This document shows positions 54,528-61,906 of a stretch of DNA of 64,000 nucleotides, piece after piece. A program made the position numbers and the translations under genes. The stretch spans positions 1 through 64,000 of the forward strand of contig DJOT01000021.1 in the NCBI GenBank assembly GCA_002439095.1, read 5' to 3'. The number at the start of each line of letters is the position of its first letter. Positions within the stretch are counted from its first letter, which is position 1. A model generated the notes under the pieces. That model was not told where the DNA came from, searched no databases, and worked only from the letters and a program-made list of their open reading frames with translations. The stretch comes from Bacteroidales bacterium UBA6431. Lineage in GTDB: Bacteria; Bacteroidota; Bacteroidia; Bacteroidales; UBA932.

Positions 54528-56168
54528 ATGAAAAGGATTTTTAAGATTTTCGCGCTCTGCGCCCTTGTGGTCGCAGCCGCGTCCTGCTCCAAGTCCAGGG
54601 CTGAGCAGATGAAGCTGGCAGAGAATGTCAAGGTCAGCTGCACCCCGGAGGTTCTTGCTCTCGTCGGAGACAAGATTCCTGCGGAGATCACCGTTACCTA
54701 TCCGGCCAAGTATTTCCACCCGAAGGCCACTCTTGAGGTGACCCCGGTTCTCGTTTACGAGGGCGGAGAGCAGGCTGCGCAGACTTTCACCTATCAGGGA
54801 GAGAAAGTCCAGGACAACTACACCGTGGTTGCCTATGACGGAGGCACTGTCAAGGAGAGCGTGTCTTTCAAGTATGTGAAGGGTGTCGAGAAGTCTTATC
54901 TCGAACTTCGCAGCGTAGCTTACTACAAGGGCAAGCCTATCGAGATCCCTGCCATCAAGGTGGCTGACGGTTGCAATGTCACCCAGATGCTCGCGACCAC
55001 CGGCGGTGAGTATGAATTCAAGAAAGATGCATATCAGGATGTCATCAAGGAGAGCGCCGAGGGCCAGATTCTCTATGATTACAATTCTGCCAATGTAAAG
55101 AACAGCCAGCTCCGTTCCAATTCAGTAAAGGAGCTTCAGGCTGCCCTTGAGGAGATCGAGTCCGATCCTCGTTACACCGTGACAGCCACCAAGATTGTCG
55201 CATACGCTTCTCCGGAAGGCGGACAGGAGTACAATGCCAAGCTTTCTGACAAGCGTGCCGCTTCCGCCAAGAAGGCATGGAAGAAAGTCACCGGAGGCAT
55301 GGAGGCTGACAACCTTGAGGTGAAGAGCATGGGCCAGGACTGGGAGGGATTCCAGGAGGCTGTGCAGAAGTCAAACATCTCCGACAAGGATCTTATCCTC
55401 CGCGTCCTTTCAATGTACAGCGATCCAGCAGTACGTGAGAGCGAGATAAGGAACATGTCTCAGGTATACACCGAAATCAACAAGAACGTCTTCCCTGAGC
55501 TCCGTCGTGCACGCTTCATAGCCGATGTTGACTACAAGAACTTCTCGGAGGCTGAGCTTGAGGAACTTTCCCGCAAGGCCATCGATGTCCTCGACGAGGA
55601 GGCTCTCCTGAGGGTTGCCGCAAAGTCTGACGACGCTGCCCGCAAGGCTGAGCTTTACAAGATTGCTGTCAAGAAGTTCGGCTCAGACAGGGCCAACTTC
55701 AACCTCGCCGTGCTTTCTCTCAATGAGGGCAAAGTTGACGATGCCGCCAAGTATCTCGACGCTGTCAAGGATCAGGATGCGGATGTGGTCAACGCCAAGG
55801 GTGTATGCGAGCTCCGCAAGGGCAACTATGACGCTGCCGCCAAGCTCTTCAAGCAGTCTGGCACCACAGAGGCCAAGGCAAACCTCGGCACTGTTGATCT
55901 TCTCAAGGGCAATTACTCTCAGGCTGCTGCAGAGCTTGATGGTACCGGCAGCCACAACACTGCTGTTGCCTACATCCTTGCTGGCCAGCTTGACAAGGCT
56001 TCTGCCGCCATCACCTGCAACTGCCCGAGGAGCAACTATCTGCGCGCCATCATCGCCGCACGCAAGGGCAACGCATCCGACGTGGCCAAGTATCTTGAGG
56101 TCGCAAAGAAGAACCCTGCATTCAAGGCCCGTGCCGAGAAGGATGTCGAGTTTGCGAACTACAGATAG
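54528..56168 (+). CDS. Lipoprotein with OmpA-like and TPR domains
   Basis: 546 residues. Lipobox VVAAASCSKS. Beta-rich N-terminal region (about 30-150), then an OmpA-like peptidoglycan-associating domain with ILYDYNSANVKNSQ, IVAYASPEGG and NAKLSDKRAASAKKAW (about 180-260), then TPR-like repeats (ANFNLAVLSLNEGKVDDAAKYL, NAKGVCELRKGNYDAAAKLF). Probably outer-membrane anchored and cell-wall binding. Related proteins are abundant in Bacteroidetes; no specific role known to me. Codon use is strongly biased as in ribosomal genes, suggesting high expression. Confidence 0.78.
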   Translation: MKRIFKIFALCALVVAAASCSKSRAEQMKLAENVKVSCTPEVLALVGDKIPAEITVTYPAKYFHPKATLEVTPVLVYEGGEQAAQTFTYQGEKVQDNYTVVAYDGGTVKESVSFKYVKGVEKSYLELRSVAYYKGKPIEIPAIKVADGCNVTQMLATTGGEYEFKKDAYQDVIKESAEGQILYDYNSANVKNSQLRSNSVKELQAALEEIESDPRYTVTATKIVAYASPEGGQEYNAKLSDKRAASAKKAWKKVTGGMEADNLEVKSMGQDWEGFQEAVQKSNISDKDLILRVLSMYSDPAVRESEIRNMSQVYTEINKNVFPELRRARFIADVDYKNFSEAELEELSRKAIDVLDEEALLRVAAKSDDAARKAELYKIAVKKFGSDRANFNLAVLSLNEGKVDDAAKYLDAVKDQDADVVNAKGVCELRKGNYDAAAKLFKQSGTTEAKANLGTVDLLKGNYSQAAAELDGTGSHNTAVAYILAGQLDKASAAITCNCPRSNYLRAIIAARKGNASDVAKYLEVAKKNPAFKARAEKDVEFANYR

Positions 56169-56186
56169 TCAAGTTGTGAGATATTT

Positions 56187-56217
56187 TTTGCAAATAGTTT
56201 AAATTTGCGTATATTTG
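56187..56217 (+). promoter_or_regulatory. Predicted house promoter of the str operon
   Basis: TTTG at 56187-56190, 19-bp spacer, TATATTTG at 56210-56217: a full consensus match. A start at about 56222 would put the following hairpin at the very 5' end of the rpsL mRNA. Confidence 0.65.
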
Positions 56218-56219
56218 CA

Positions 56220-56240
56220 GCCCCCGATTTTACCGGGGGC
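56220..56240 (+). terminator. Strong hairpin with T-run upstream of rpsL
   Basis: GCCCCCG-ATTTTAC-CGGGGGC then TTTTATAATTTTT: a textbook Rho-independent terminator shape 52 bp after the lipoprotein stop. As it lies downstream of the str promoter it would also be at the 5' end of the rpsL transcript, so it may be a terminator, an attenuator or a 5'-protecting stem. Confidence 0.6.
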
Positions 56241-56267
56241 TTTTATAATTTTTGTTAACAACCATTT

Positions 56268-56639
56268 ATGCCAACAATTCAACAATTGGTTCGCAAAGGA
56301 CGCGAGGTTATTGAAGTGAAATCAAAATCTCGTGCGTTGGATGCTTGCCCTCAGAAGCGTGGCGTATGCCTCAGGGTCTATACTACGACCCCGAAGAAAC
56401 CTAACTCAGCGATGCGTAAGGTTGCCCGTGTACGTCTCACGAATTCAAAAGAGGTCAATGCCTACATCCCTGGCGAGGGCCACAACCTCCAGGAGCACTC
56501 AATCGTGCTCGTCCGCGGCGGTCGTGTAAAGGACCTTCCAGGTGTACGTTACCACATCCTTAGAGGAGCTTTGGATACCGCCGGCGTTGAAGGACGTACT
56601 CAGTCACGTTCTCTCTACGGTGCCAAGAGACCAAAGTAA
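56268..56639 (+). CDS. rpsL: Ribosomal protein S12
   Basis: 123 residues, decoding-centre protein of the 30S subunit. Conserved TTTPKKPNSAMRKVARVRL near residue 40 (Lys of streptomycin contact present), IPGEGHNLQEHS and PGVRYHILRGALD near residue 88. First gene of the str operon. Confidence 0.98.
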   Translation: MPTIQQLVRKGREVIEVKSKSRALDACPQKRGVCLRVYTTTPKKPNSAMRKVARVRLTNSKEVNAYIPGEGHNLQEHSIVLVRGGRVKDLPGVRYHILRGALDTAGVEGRTQSRSLYGAKRPK

Positions 56640-56678
56640 TTGCCTGAAGGATGGTTTAATTATTAATTTTTTCAAGTA

Positions 56679-57155
56679 ATGAGAAAAGCAAAGCCTAAGA
56701 AGAGGATTCTACTTCCTGATCCTAAGTTCCACGACACGCAGGTTACACGTTTCGTGAACAATCTTATGTTGCAGGGAAAGAAGAGTATCGCGTATTCTAT
56801 TTTTTACGATGCCATTGACATGGTAGGCGAGAAGATGAAAGATTCTGACAAGGCTCCTTTAGATATTTGGAGGAAGGCTCTCGAGAACGTGACCCCTCAG
56901 ATTGAGGTGAAGTCACGCCGTATCGGCGGTGCCAACTTCCAGGTGCCTACTGAGTTGCGCCCGGAGAGGAAGATTTCGCTTTCTATGAAGAATATGATAG
57001 CCTTCGCCCGCAAGCGTTCCGGCCATTCCATGGCCGAGAAGCTCTGTGCAGAGATTGTTGCCGCTTACAACAATGAAGGTGGTGCATTCAAGCGCAAGGA
57101 GGATATGCACAAAATGGCGGAAGCCAACAAGGCATTCGCACACTTTCGTTTTTAG
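56679..57155 (+). CDS. rpsG: Ribosomal protein S7
   Basis: 158 residues. Nucleates the 30S head; RNA-binding N terminus RKAKPKKRILLPDPKF, the core VTRFVNNLMLQGKKS and VPTELRPERKISLS, and C-terminal KREDMHKMAEANKAFAHFRF. Fourteen bp before fusA. Confidence 0.98.
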   Translation: MRKAKPKKRILLPDPKFHDTQVTRFVNNLMLQGKKSIAYSIFYDAIDMVGEKMKDSDKAPLDIWRKALENVTPQIEVKSRRIGGANFQVPTELRPERKISLSMKNMIAFARKRSGHSMAEKLCAEIVAAYNNEGGAFKRKEDMHKMAEANKAFAHFRF

Positions 57156-57168
57156 TTGATGACGTCAG

Positions 57169-59286
57169 ATGGCAAAAAGAGATCTTAACTATACAAGGAA
57201 CATCGGCATCATGGCCCACATCGATGCCGGCAAGACGACCACGTCGGAGCGTATCCTCTACTACACCGGCAAGACACACAAGATCGGTGAGGTTCATGAG
57301 GGTGCCGCGACAATGGACTGGATGGTTCAGGAGCAGGAGAGGGGTATCACCATCACCTCTGCCGCCACCACAGCATTTTGGCACTACAACGGACACGTCT
57401 ATCAGATCAACCTGATCGATACTCCGGGCCACGTTGACTTCACTGTCGAGGTTGAGCGTTCACTGCGTGTTCTTGACGGTACTGTGGCTACTTTCTGCGC
57501 TGTCGGCAGGGTGCAGCCTCAGTCTGAGACCGTATGGCGTCAGGCGGACAAGTACCGTGTTCCGAAGATTGCCTATGTCAACAAGATGGACCGTGTCGGT
57601 GCAGACTTTTTGGCCTGCGTCGAGGAGATCAAGACCAAGCTCGGTGCTACCGCTGTTCCAATCTGTCTCCCTATCGGTTCTGAAGAGAAATTCCAAGGTA
57701 TCGTTGACCTTATTGCCAAGAAGGCTATCATATATGATTCCGGCGAGGAGCTTGTGAATTACAAGTTCGAGGAGATTCCTGCCGATATGCAGGATGCCGT
57801 CGCCCTTTGGAGAGACAAACTCGTCGAGGCTGCCGCCGAATGTGACGAGGCTCTGATGGACAAATATTTCGAGGATCCGGAGTCTATTACTGACGATGAG
57901 CTCATCGCTGCTCTCCGCAAAGGGACCATCGCCATGCAGATCGTACCTGCATGCTGTGGCTCATCATTCAAGAACAAGGGTGTACAGTTCCTTCTCGATG
58001 CGGTTATGCGCTATCTTCCGTCTCCTCTTGACATCGGTGACACCAAGGCTACCGATCTCAACACTGGCGAGGAAGTTGATCTTAAGCCGTCTCCGGACGC
58101 TCCGTTCTGCGGACTCGTATTCAAGATTGCTACAGATCCGTTTGTCGGCCGTCTGGCTTATGTGAGGGCTTATTCCGGTCATCTTGATGCCGGCTCTTAT
58201 GTGCTCAACACACGCTCCGGCAAGAAGGAAAGAGTTGCCCGTCTGTATCAGATGCACTCCAATCATCAGAACCCTATCGAGTTTGTTGAAGCTGGAGATA
58301 TCTGTGCAGCTGTAGGTTTCAAGGATCTCCGTACAGGTGACACCATCTGCGCCGAGAACTGCAAATTCGCTCTTGAGTCTATGGAGTTCCCTGATCCGGT
58401 TATCGGTATCGCCGTGGAGCCTAAGACCCAGAAGGATCTTGACAAACTCGGCATGGCGCTTGCTAAACTTGCCGAAGAAGATCCTACTTTCACCGTAAAG
58501 ACTGACCCTGACACAGGTCAGACCGTCATCAGCGGTATGGGTGAGCTTCACCTTGACATCATCGTGGATCGTCTCCGCCGTGAGTTCGGTGTAGAGATCA
58601 ACCAAGGCGCTCCTCAGGTCAACTACAAAGAGGCTGTCACCACATCTGTCCAGCATCGTGAGGTGTTCAAGAAGCAGACTGGTGGTCGAGGCAAGTTCGC
58701 CGATATCATCGTCGAGATCGGACCTGCCGATGAGGGCAAGACCGGACTTCAGTTCGAGAATGTCGTCAAGGGCGGTAACATTCCTAAGGAATTCATCCCT
58801 TGCGTACAGAAGGGCTTCGAGGCTGCCATGGCCAACGGTGTACTTGCCGGCTATGAGGTTCCTTCTCTCAAGGTTACTCTTATCGACGGTTCTTTCCACC
58901 CTGTGGACTCCGATCAGCTGTCATTTGAACTTGCGGCCCGCATGGCTTTCCGTCACGCCTGCCCTAAGTGCCATCCGGTCCTTCTCGAGCCTATCATGCA
59001 CCTTGAGGTTGTGACCCCTGAGGACTATATGGGTGAGATTGTCGGTGACCTCAACCGTCGCCGCGGACAGATTGTCGCTATGGACACGACTTCAAATGGT
59101 GCCCGTATCGTCAAGGCTTATGTTCCTCTTTCCGAGCAGTTCGGTTATGTGACTGTACTCCGTACCCTGTCTTCAGGACGTGCCACCAGCACCATGTCAT
59201 TCGACCACTACGCTGAAGTCCCTGCCTCCATGGCCAAGGACATCATCGAGAAGAGCGGCTACAAGCTCCCGTCCGACGACGAATAA
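57169..59286 (+). CDS. fusA: Elongation factor G
   Basis: 705 residues, canonical EF-G: P loop AHIDAGKTT, switch I QERGITITSAATT, switch II DTPGHVDFTVEVERSLRVLDG, NKMDRVGADF, domain IV GGRGKFADIIVEIGPAD, domain V HLEVVTPEDYMGEIVGDLNRRRG. Catalyses ribosome translocation with GTP hydrolysis. It is the intact counterpart of the gene at 32463. Confidence 0.98.
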   Translation: MAKRDLNYTRNIGIMAHIDAGKTTTSERILYYTGKTHKIGEVHEGAATMDWMVQEQERGITITSAATTAFWHYNGHVYQINLIDTPGHVDFTVEVERSLRVLDGTVATFCAVGRVQPQSETVWRQADKYRVPKIAYVNKMDRVGADFLACVEEIKTKLGATAVPICLPIGSEEKFQGIVDLIAKKAIIYDSGEELVNYKFEEIPADMQDAVALWRDKLVEAAAECDEALMDKYFEDPESITDDELIAALRKGTIAMQIVPACCGSSFKNKGVQFLLDAVMRYLPSPLDIGDTKATDLNTGEEVDLKPSPDAPFCGLVFKIATDPFVGRLAYVRAYSGHLDAGSYVLNTRSGKKERVARLYQMHSNHQNPIEFVEAGDICAAVGFKDLRTGDTICAENCKFALESMEFPDPVIGIAVEPKTQKDLDKLGMALAKLAEEDPTFTVKTDPDTGQTVISGMGELHLDIIVDRLRREFGVEINQGAPQVNYKEAVTTSVQHREVFKKQTGGRGKFADIIVEIGPADEGKTGLQFENVVKGGNIPKEFIPCVQKGFEAAMANGVLAGYEVPSLKVTLIDGSFHPVDSDQLSFELAARMAFRHACPKCHPVLLEPIMHLEVVTPEDYMGEIVGDLNRRRGQIVAMDTTSNGARIVKAYVPLSEQFGYVTVLRTLSSGRATSTMSFDHYAEVPASMAKDIIEKSGYKLPSDDE

Positions 59287-59310
59287 TTAACGAAAAAAGA
59301 TCATTTCAAT

Positions 59311-59616
59311 ATGAGCCAGAAAATTAGAATTAAACTCAAGTCTTTCGATCACATGCTTGTGGACAAGTCCGCAGCCAAGATCGTGGAGACAGTGAAGGCC
59401 ACAGGCGCGAAGGTGAATGGTCCTATTCCTCTTCCGACCAACAAGAAGATCTTCACGGTCAACCGCTCCACTTTCGTCAACAAGAAAGCTCGTGAGCAGT
59501 TTGAGCTCGATTCTTACCGCAGGCTTCTCGACATCGAAGAGTCCAACGCCAAGACTGTTGACGCTCTTATGAAGCTCGAACTGCCTTCAGGTGTAGAAGT
59601 AGAGATCAAAGTCTGA
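59311..59616 (+). CDS. rpsJ: Ribosomal protein S10
   Basis: 101 residues; RIKLKSFDHMLVDKSAAKIVETV at the N terminus, GPIPLPTNKKIFTVNRSTFVNKKAREQFEL in the middle. Part of the 30S head and of the NusE antitermination complex. Last protein gene of the str operon here: rplC and the rest of the S10 cluster do not follow. Confidence 0.97.
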   Translation: MSQKIRIKLKSFDHMLVDKSAAKIVETVKATGAKVNGPIPLPTNKKIFTVNRSTFVNKKAREQFELDSYRRLLDIEESNAKTVDALMKLELPSGVEVEIKV

Positions 59617-59620
59617 TATC

Positions 59621-59640
59621 AGGCGGTATCAAGACCGCCT
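59621..59640 (+). other. Hairpin between rpsJ and tRNA
   Basis: Perfect AGGCGGT-ATCAAG-ACCGCCT, three bases before the tRNA. No T-run follows, so a tRNA processing or spacer stem is more likely than a terminator. Confidence 0.4.
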
Positions 59641-59643
59641 ACC

Positions 59644-59717
59644 GGTCCCTTAGCTCAGTTGGTTAGAGCACCTGACTCATAATCAGGGAGTCGCAGGATC
59701 ATGCCCTGCAGGGACCA
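59644..59717 (+). tRNA. tRNA with CAT anticodon (Met elongator, or Ile2 if lysidine-modified)
   Basis: 74 nt. Acceptor GGTCCCT/AGGGACC, D arm TAGCTCAGTTGGTTAGAGCA, anticodon arm CCTGA-CTCATAA-TCAGG, T arm GCAGG-ATCATGC-CCTGC. The CAT anticodon cannot separate Met from tRNA-Ile2 by eye; not initiator (no C1 mismatch, no three G-C anticodon pairs). The T loop starts A54 and has T58, reversed from the universal T54-A58 pair. CCA not encoded. Confidence 0.9.
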
Positions 59718-59723
59718 CAACTT

Positions 59724-59755
59724 CGCTGCGGCACTTCTCAAGAGTTGCCGCAGCG
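59724..59755 (+). terminator. Probable terminator after the tRNA
   Basis: Perfect 10-bp stem CGCTGCGGCA/TGCCGCAGCG, loop 12 nt, followed by TTGTCG; U-run is weak. Ends the str operon plus tRNA. The 100 bases to the next ATG hold only a weak promoter-like TACATTAG at 59814. Confidence 0.5.
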
Positions 59756-59863
59756 TTGTCGTATATAAGAATCATGTTTTTCCGGGTAACTTGCATATTC
59801 TAAAATGATTCTGTACATTAGTGGAACGTATTGAAGAGTGATGAACATTTAATGATAACCTAT

Positions 59864-61891
59864 ATGAGATTTCCACAGAATCCTATCTTCGCATTGGCCG
59901 CATCTGCTGCGCTGATTCTTGTTTCCTGCGAAAAGAACCTCGATTCTATCAGCGAGAATTTTCCTGCGGACGGAGTCGTCAGGATTGACGCCTCTGTAAG
60001 TGGACTGATGACCAAAGCCGATTTGCCTTATAGCGGATATACCGGTAGCGATCTTGGGCTGTTTGTTGATTACGGTAACGGCGATAATTATAGCAAGGAC
60101 AATGTCCGCTGGGTTAACAATAGCGGCACATGGACTCCTGAGAGCCAGGTCCTCTGGAAGAATGCGAAAAGTCCGGTCGGCATATTCGCCTATGCTCCGC
60201 ACATCAGCGGGGCGGATGATCATACAGGTGTCGAGTTCTCCATCCCTTCGAATCAGACTGGTGGCACTTCCTCCGCTGATTTCCTTTGGTGCAGCATGCC
60301 CGGTTTTGTCCCTGCCGATGGCCTGGACAACAAGAAACTGAACATAAATTTCAGCCATGTGCTGGTGAAGCTGAAAGTCAATCTTACTTTTGGAAATGAG
60401 TTCGGTGACTCGCATTCTGTCAAGGATGTGGTGTTGAACGGGACTTCGAGCAAGATAAAATGTGACCTTGCTGGCAGTACGGTCTCTGATCTGGATCAGT
60501 CGTCCTCCAATGACATATCAATGTGCAATACGTCAGACTATGTTTACGAGGCCATATTCTTCCCGGGTAAAGGACAGAAAAGCGGAGCGCGGATGCTTAC
60601 GGTCGTGATGTCCGACAGCAAGGCGTACAATGTCACTCTTGACAGTGGCTTGGAGCTAAACAGTGGTTACGCTTATACCATGAATGTCAAGGTGGGAAAG
60701 GATAAAACAGAGGCTGGAAGCGTCAATGTCATGGAATGGCAGCCGGAGAAAGAGTTGGGCGAGAAGGAAAGCTATATTGAAGACTATTCTGTCTGGGACG
60801 GAACATCCACAGAATCTATCACAAATGGAACCGGTTCGGAGTCTGACCCGTACCTCATAGAGTCGGCCGCACAATTGGCAGGTCTAGCATATAATATCAA
60901 TAATAATGATAATTATGAATATAAGGGCAAGTACTTTAAGTTGATGAAAGACATAGACCTTGCAAGTAAGCCGTGGACACCTATCGGTAACAATACTCAT
61001 TTCCCTCATCTGCGTCTGGACGGAAACGGAAAGAGCATCATCAATCTGAAGGTGGATGCGAGCGATGGATATGCAGGTCTGTTCTATTGGCTTAGCGGTA
61101 CAAGCTCCACAGAAAAATCGCTTGTAAGGAATCTTACCATAAGGAACGCTGATGTTAAAACCGGAGGCCGTGATGCCGGGGTCATTGTCGGCTTTACTTC
61201 ATTCCTCGACATTATCGATTGCAGGGTTGATGGATCAGTGACAAGCGCGTATTGTGCAGGAGGAATCGTAGGCTCCGGTGATCCAAGCATAATAAATTGT
61301 CGCGCAGATGTCAATGTGACAGTCAATGCTCCGGCATCAACTTCGAAGTCTTCAGTGGCAGCGGGAGGGTTGATAGGGGACATCTCTTTTAATAATGAGC
61401 ATGATAATACTATAACCAATTGTACCGTCAGAGGCACTGTTACAGTGAGCAATCAGGATCCGTCAGAGAGCGTGAACGACTTCCATGCTGGTGGCGTGGC
61501 TGGACTTGCGTTTGCAAATGTCATGGACTGTACGTCCTATGCCGAGATCTATTCCACGTCTGAAAATGAGGTGCATGTCGGAGGCCTTGTAGGTACTGTC
61601 GGAGCCGGCAGCAAGATCACGAACAGCTCCGCCTATGGCACTGTACATGGGAAGAAAAACAATTTTGTCGGTGGTGCATACGGCTATGCCGTAGGTAGTC
61701 ACGAGAGAGTCCATTTCGGTGGCAAGATAGAGAACATCCCGGATGTCGGAACAGGAGCCGTGGGCATCTTCATCGGCCATGCCGACGGAGTCTTCCAGAC
61801 AAAGAACTGCTCCTACAGCAACGTCGATGGCTCATTCCCTGTCATCGGCAAGGATGAAAGCAAAGGCGCCCAGGACATCAAGAAGAAATAG
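59864..61891 (+). CDS. Fimbrillin-like lipoprotein with C-terminal GLUG-type repeats
   Basis: 675 residues. Lipobox LILVSCEKN near residue 20. The N-terminal half (about 25-300) follows the fimbrillin/Mfa-like pattern of Bacteroidetes (VRIDASVSGLMTKA, VGIFAYAPHISG, HVLVKLKVNLTFG, ELNSGYAYTMNVKVG). The second half is a repeat region: LIESAAQLAGLAYNI starts it, then DAGVIVGFT, CAGGIVGSG, VAAGGLIGDIS, HAGGVAGLA, VHVGGLVGTVG, each followed by ITNCT/IINCR-type turns: GLUG repeats, probably a beta-helix. Surface adhesin or pilus-tip-like role is inferred. Start at MRFPQNP gives the lipoprotein signal. Confidence 0.82.
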   Translation: MRFPQNPIFALAASAALILVSCEKNLDSISENFPADGVVRIDASVSGLMTKADLPYSGYTGSDLGLFVDYGNGDNYSKDNVRWVNNSGTWTPESQVLWKNAKSPVGIFAYAPHISGADDHTGVEFSIPSNQTGGTSSADFLWCSMPGFVPADGLDNKKLNINFSHVLVKLKVNLTFGNEFGDSHSVKDVVLNGTSSKIKCDLAGSTVSDLDQSSSNDISMCNTSDYVYEAIFFPGKGQKSGARMLTVVMSDSKAYNVTLDSGLELNSGYAYTMNVKVGKDKTEAGSVNVMEWQPEKELGEKESYIEDYSVWDGTSTESITNGTGSESDPYLIESAAQLAGLAYNINNNDNYEYKGKYFKLMKDIDLASKPWTPIGNNTHFPHLRLDGNGKSIINLKVDASDGYAGLFYWLSGTSSTEKSLVRNLTIRNADVKTGGRDAGVIVGFTSFLDIIDCRVDGSVTSAYCAGGIVGSGDPSIINCRADVNVTVNAPASTSKSSVAAGGLIGDISFNNEHDNTITNCTVRGTVTVSNQDPSESVNDFHAGGVAGLAFANVMDCTSYAEIYSTSENEVHVGGLVGTVGAGSKITNSSAYGTVHGKKNNFVGGAYGYAVGSHERVHFGGKIENIPDVGTGAVGIFIGHADGVFQTKNCSYSNVDGSFPVIGKDESKGAQDIKKK

Positions 61892-61906
61892 AGCGTCAAG
61901 GAACTT

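Noticed and set aside
57964..58899. 311-codon minus-strand frame inside fusA
   Set aside because: Antisense shadow of strongly codon-biased fusA; no family features.
59814..59821. TACATTAG as promoter of the fimbrillin-like gene
   Set aside because: One mismatch in the TTTG part; with a TTGC at 59791 the spacing fits, but the match is too weak to list as a feature.
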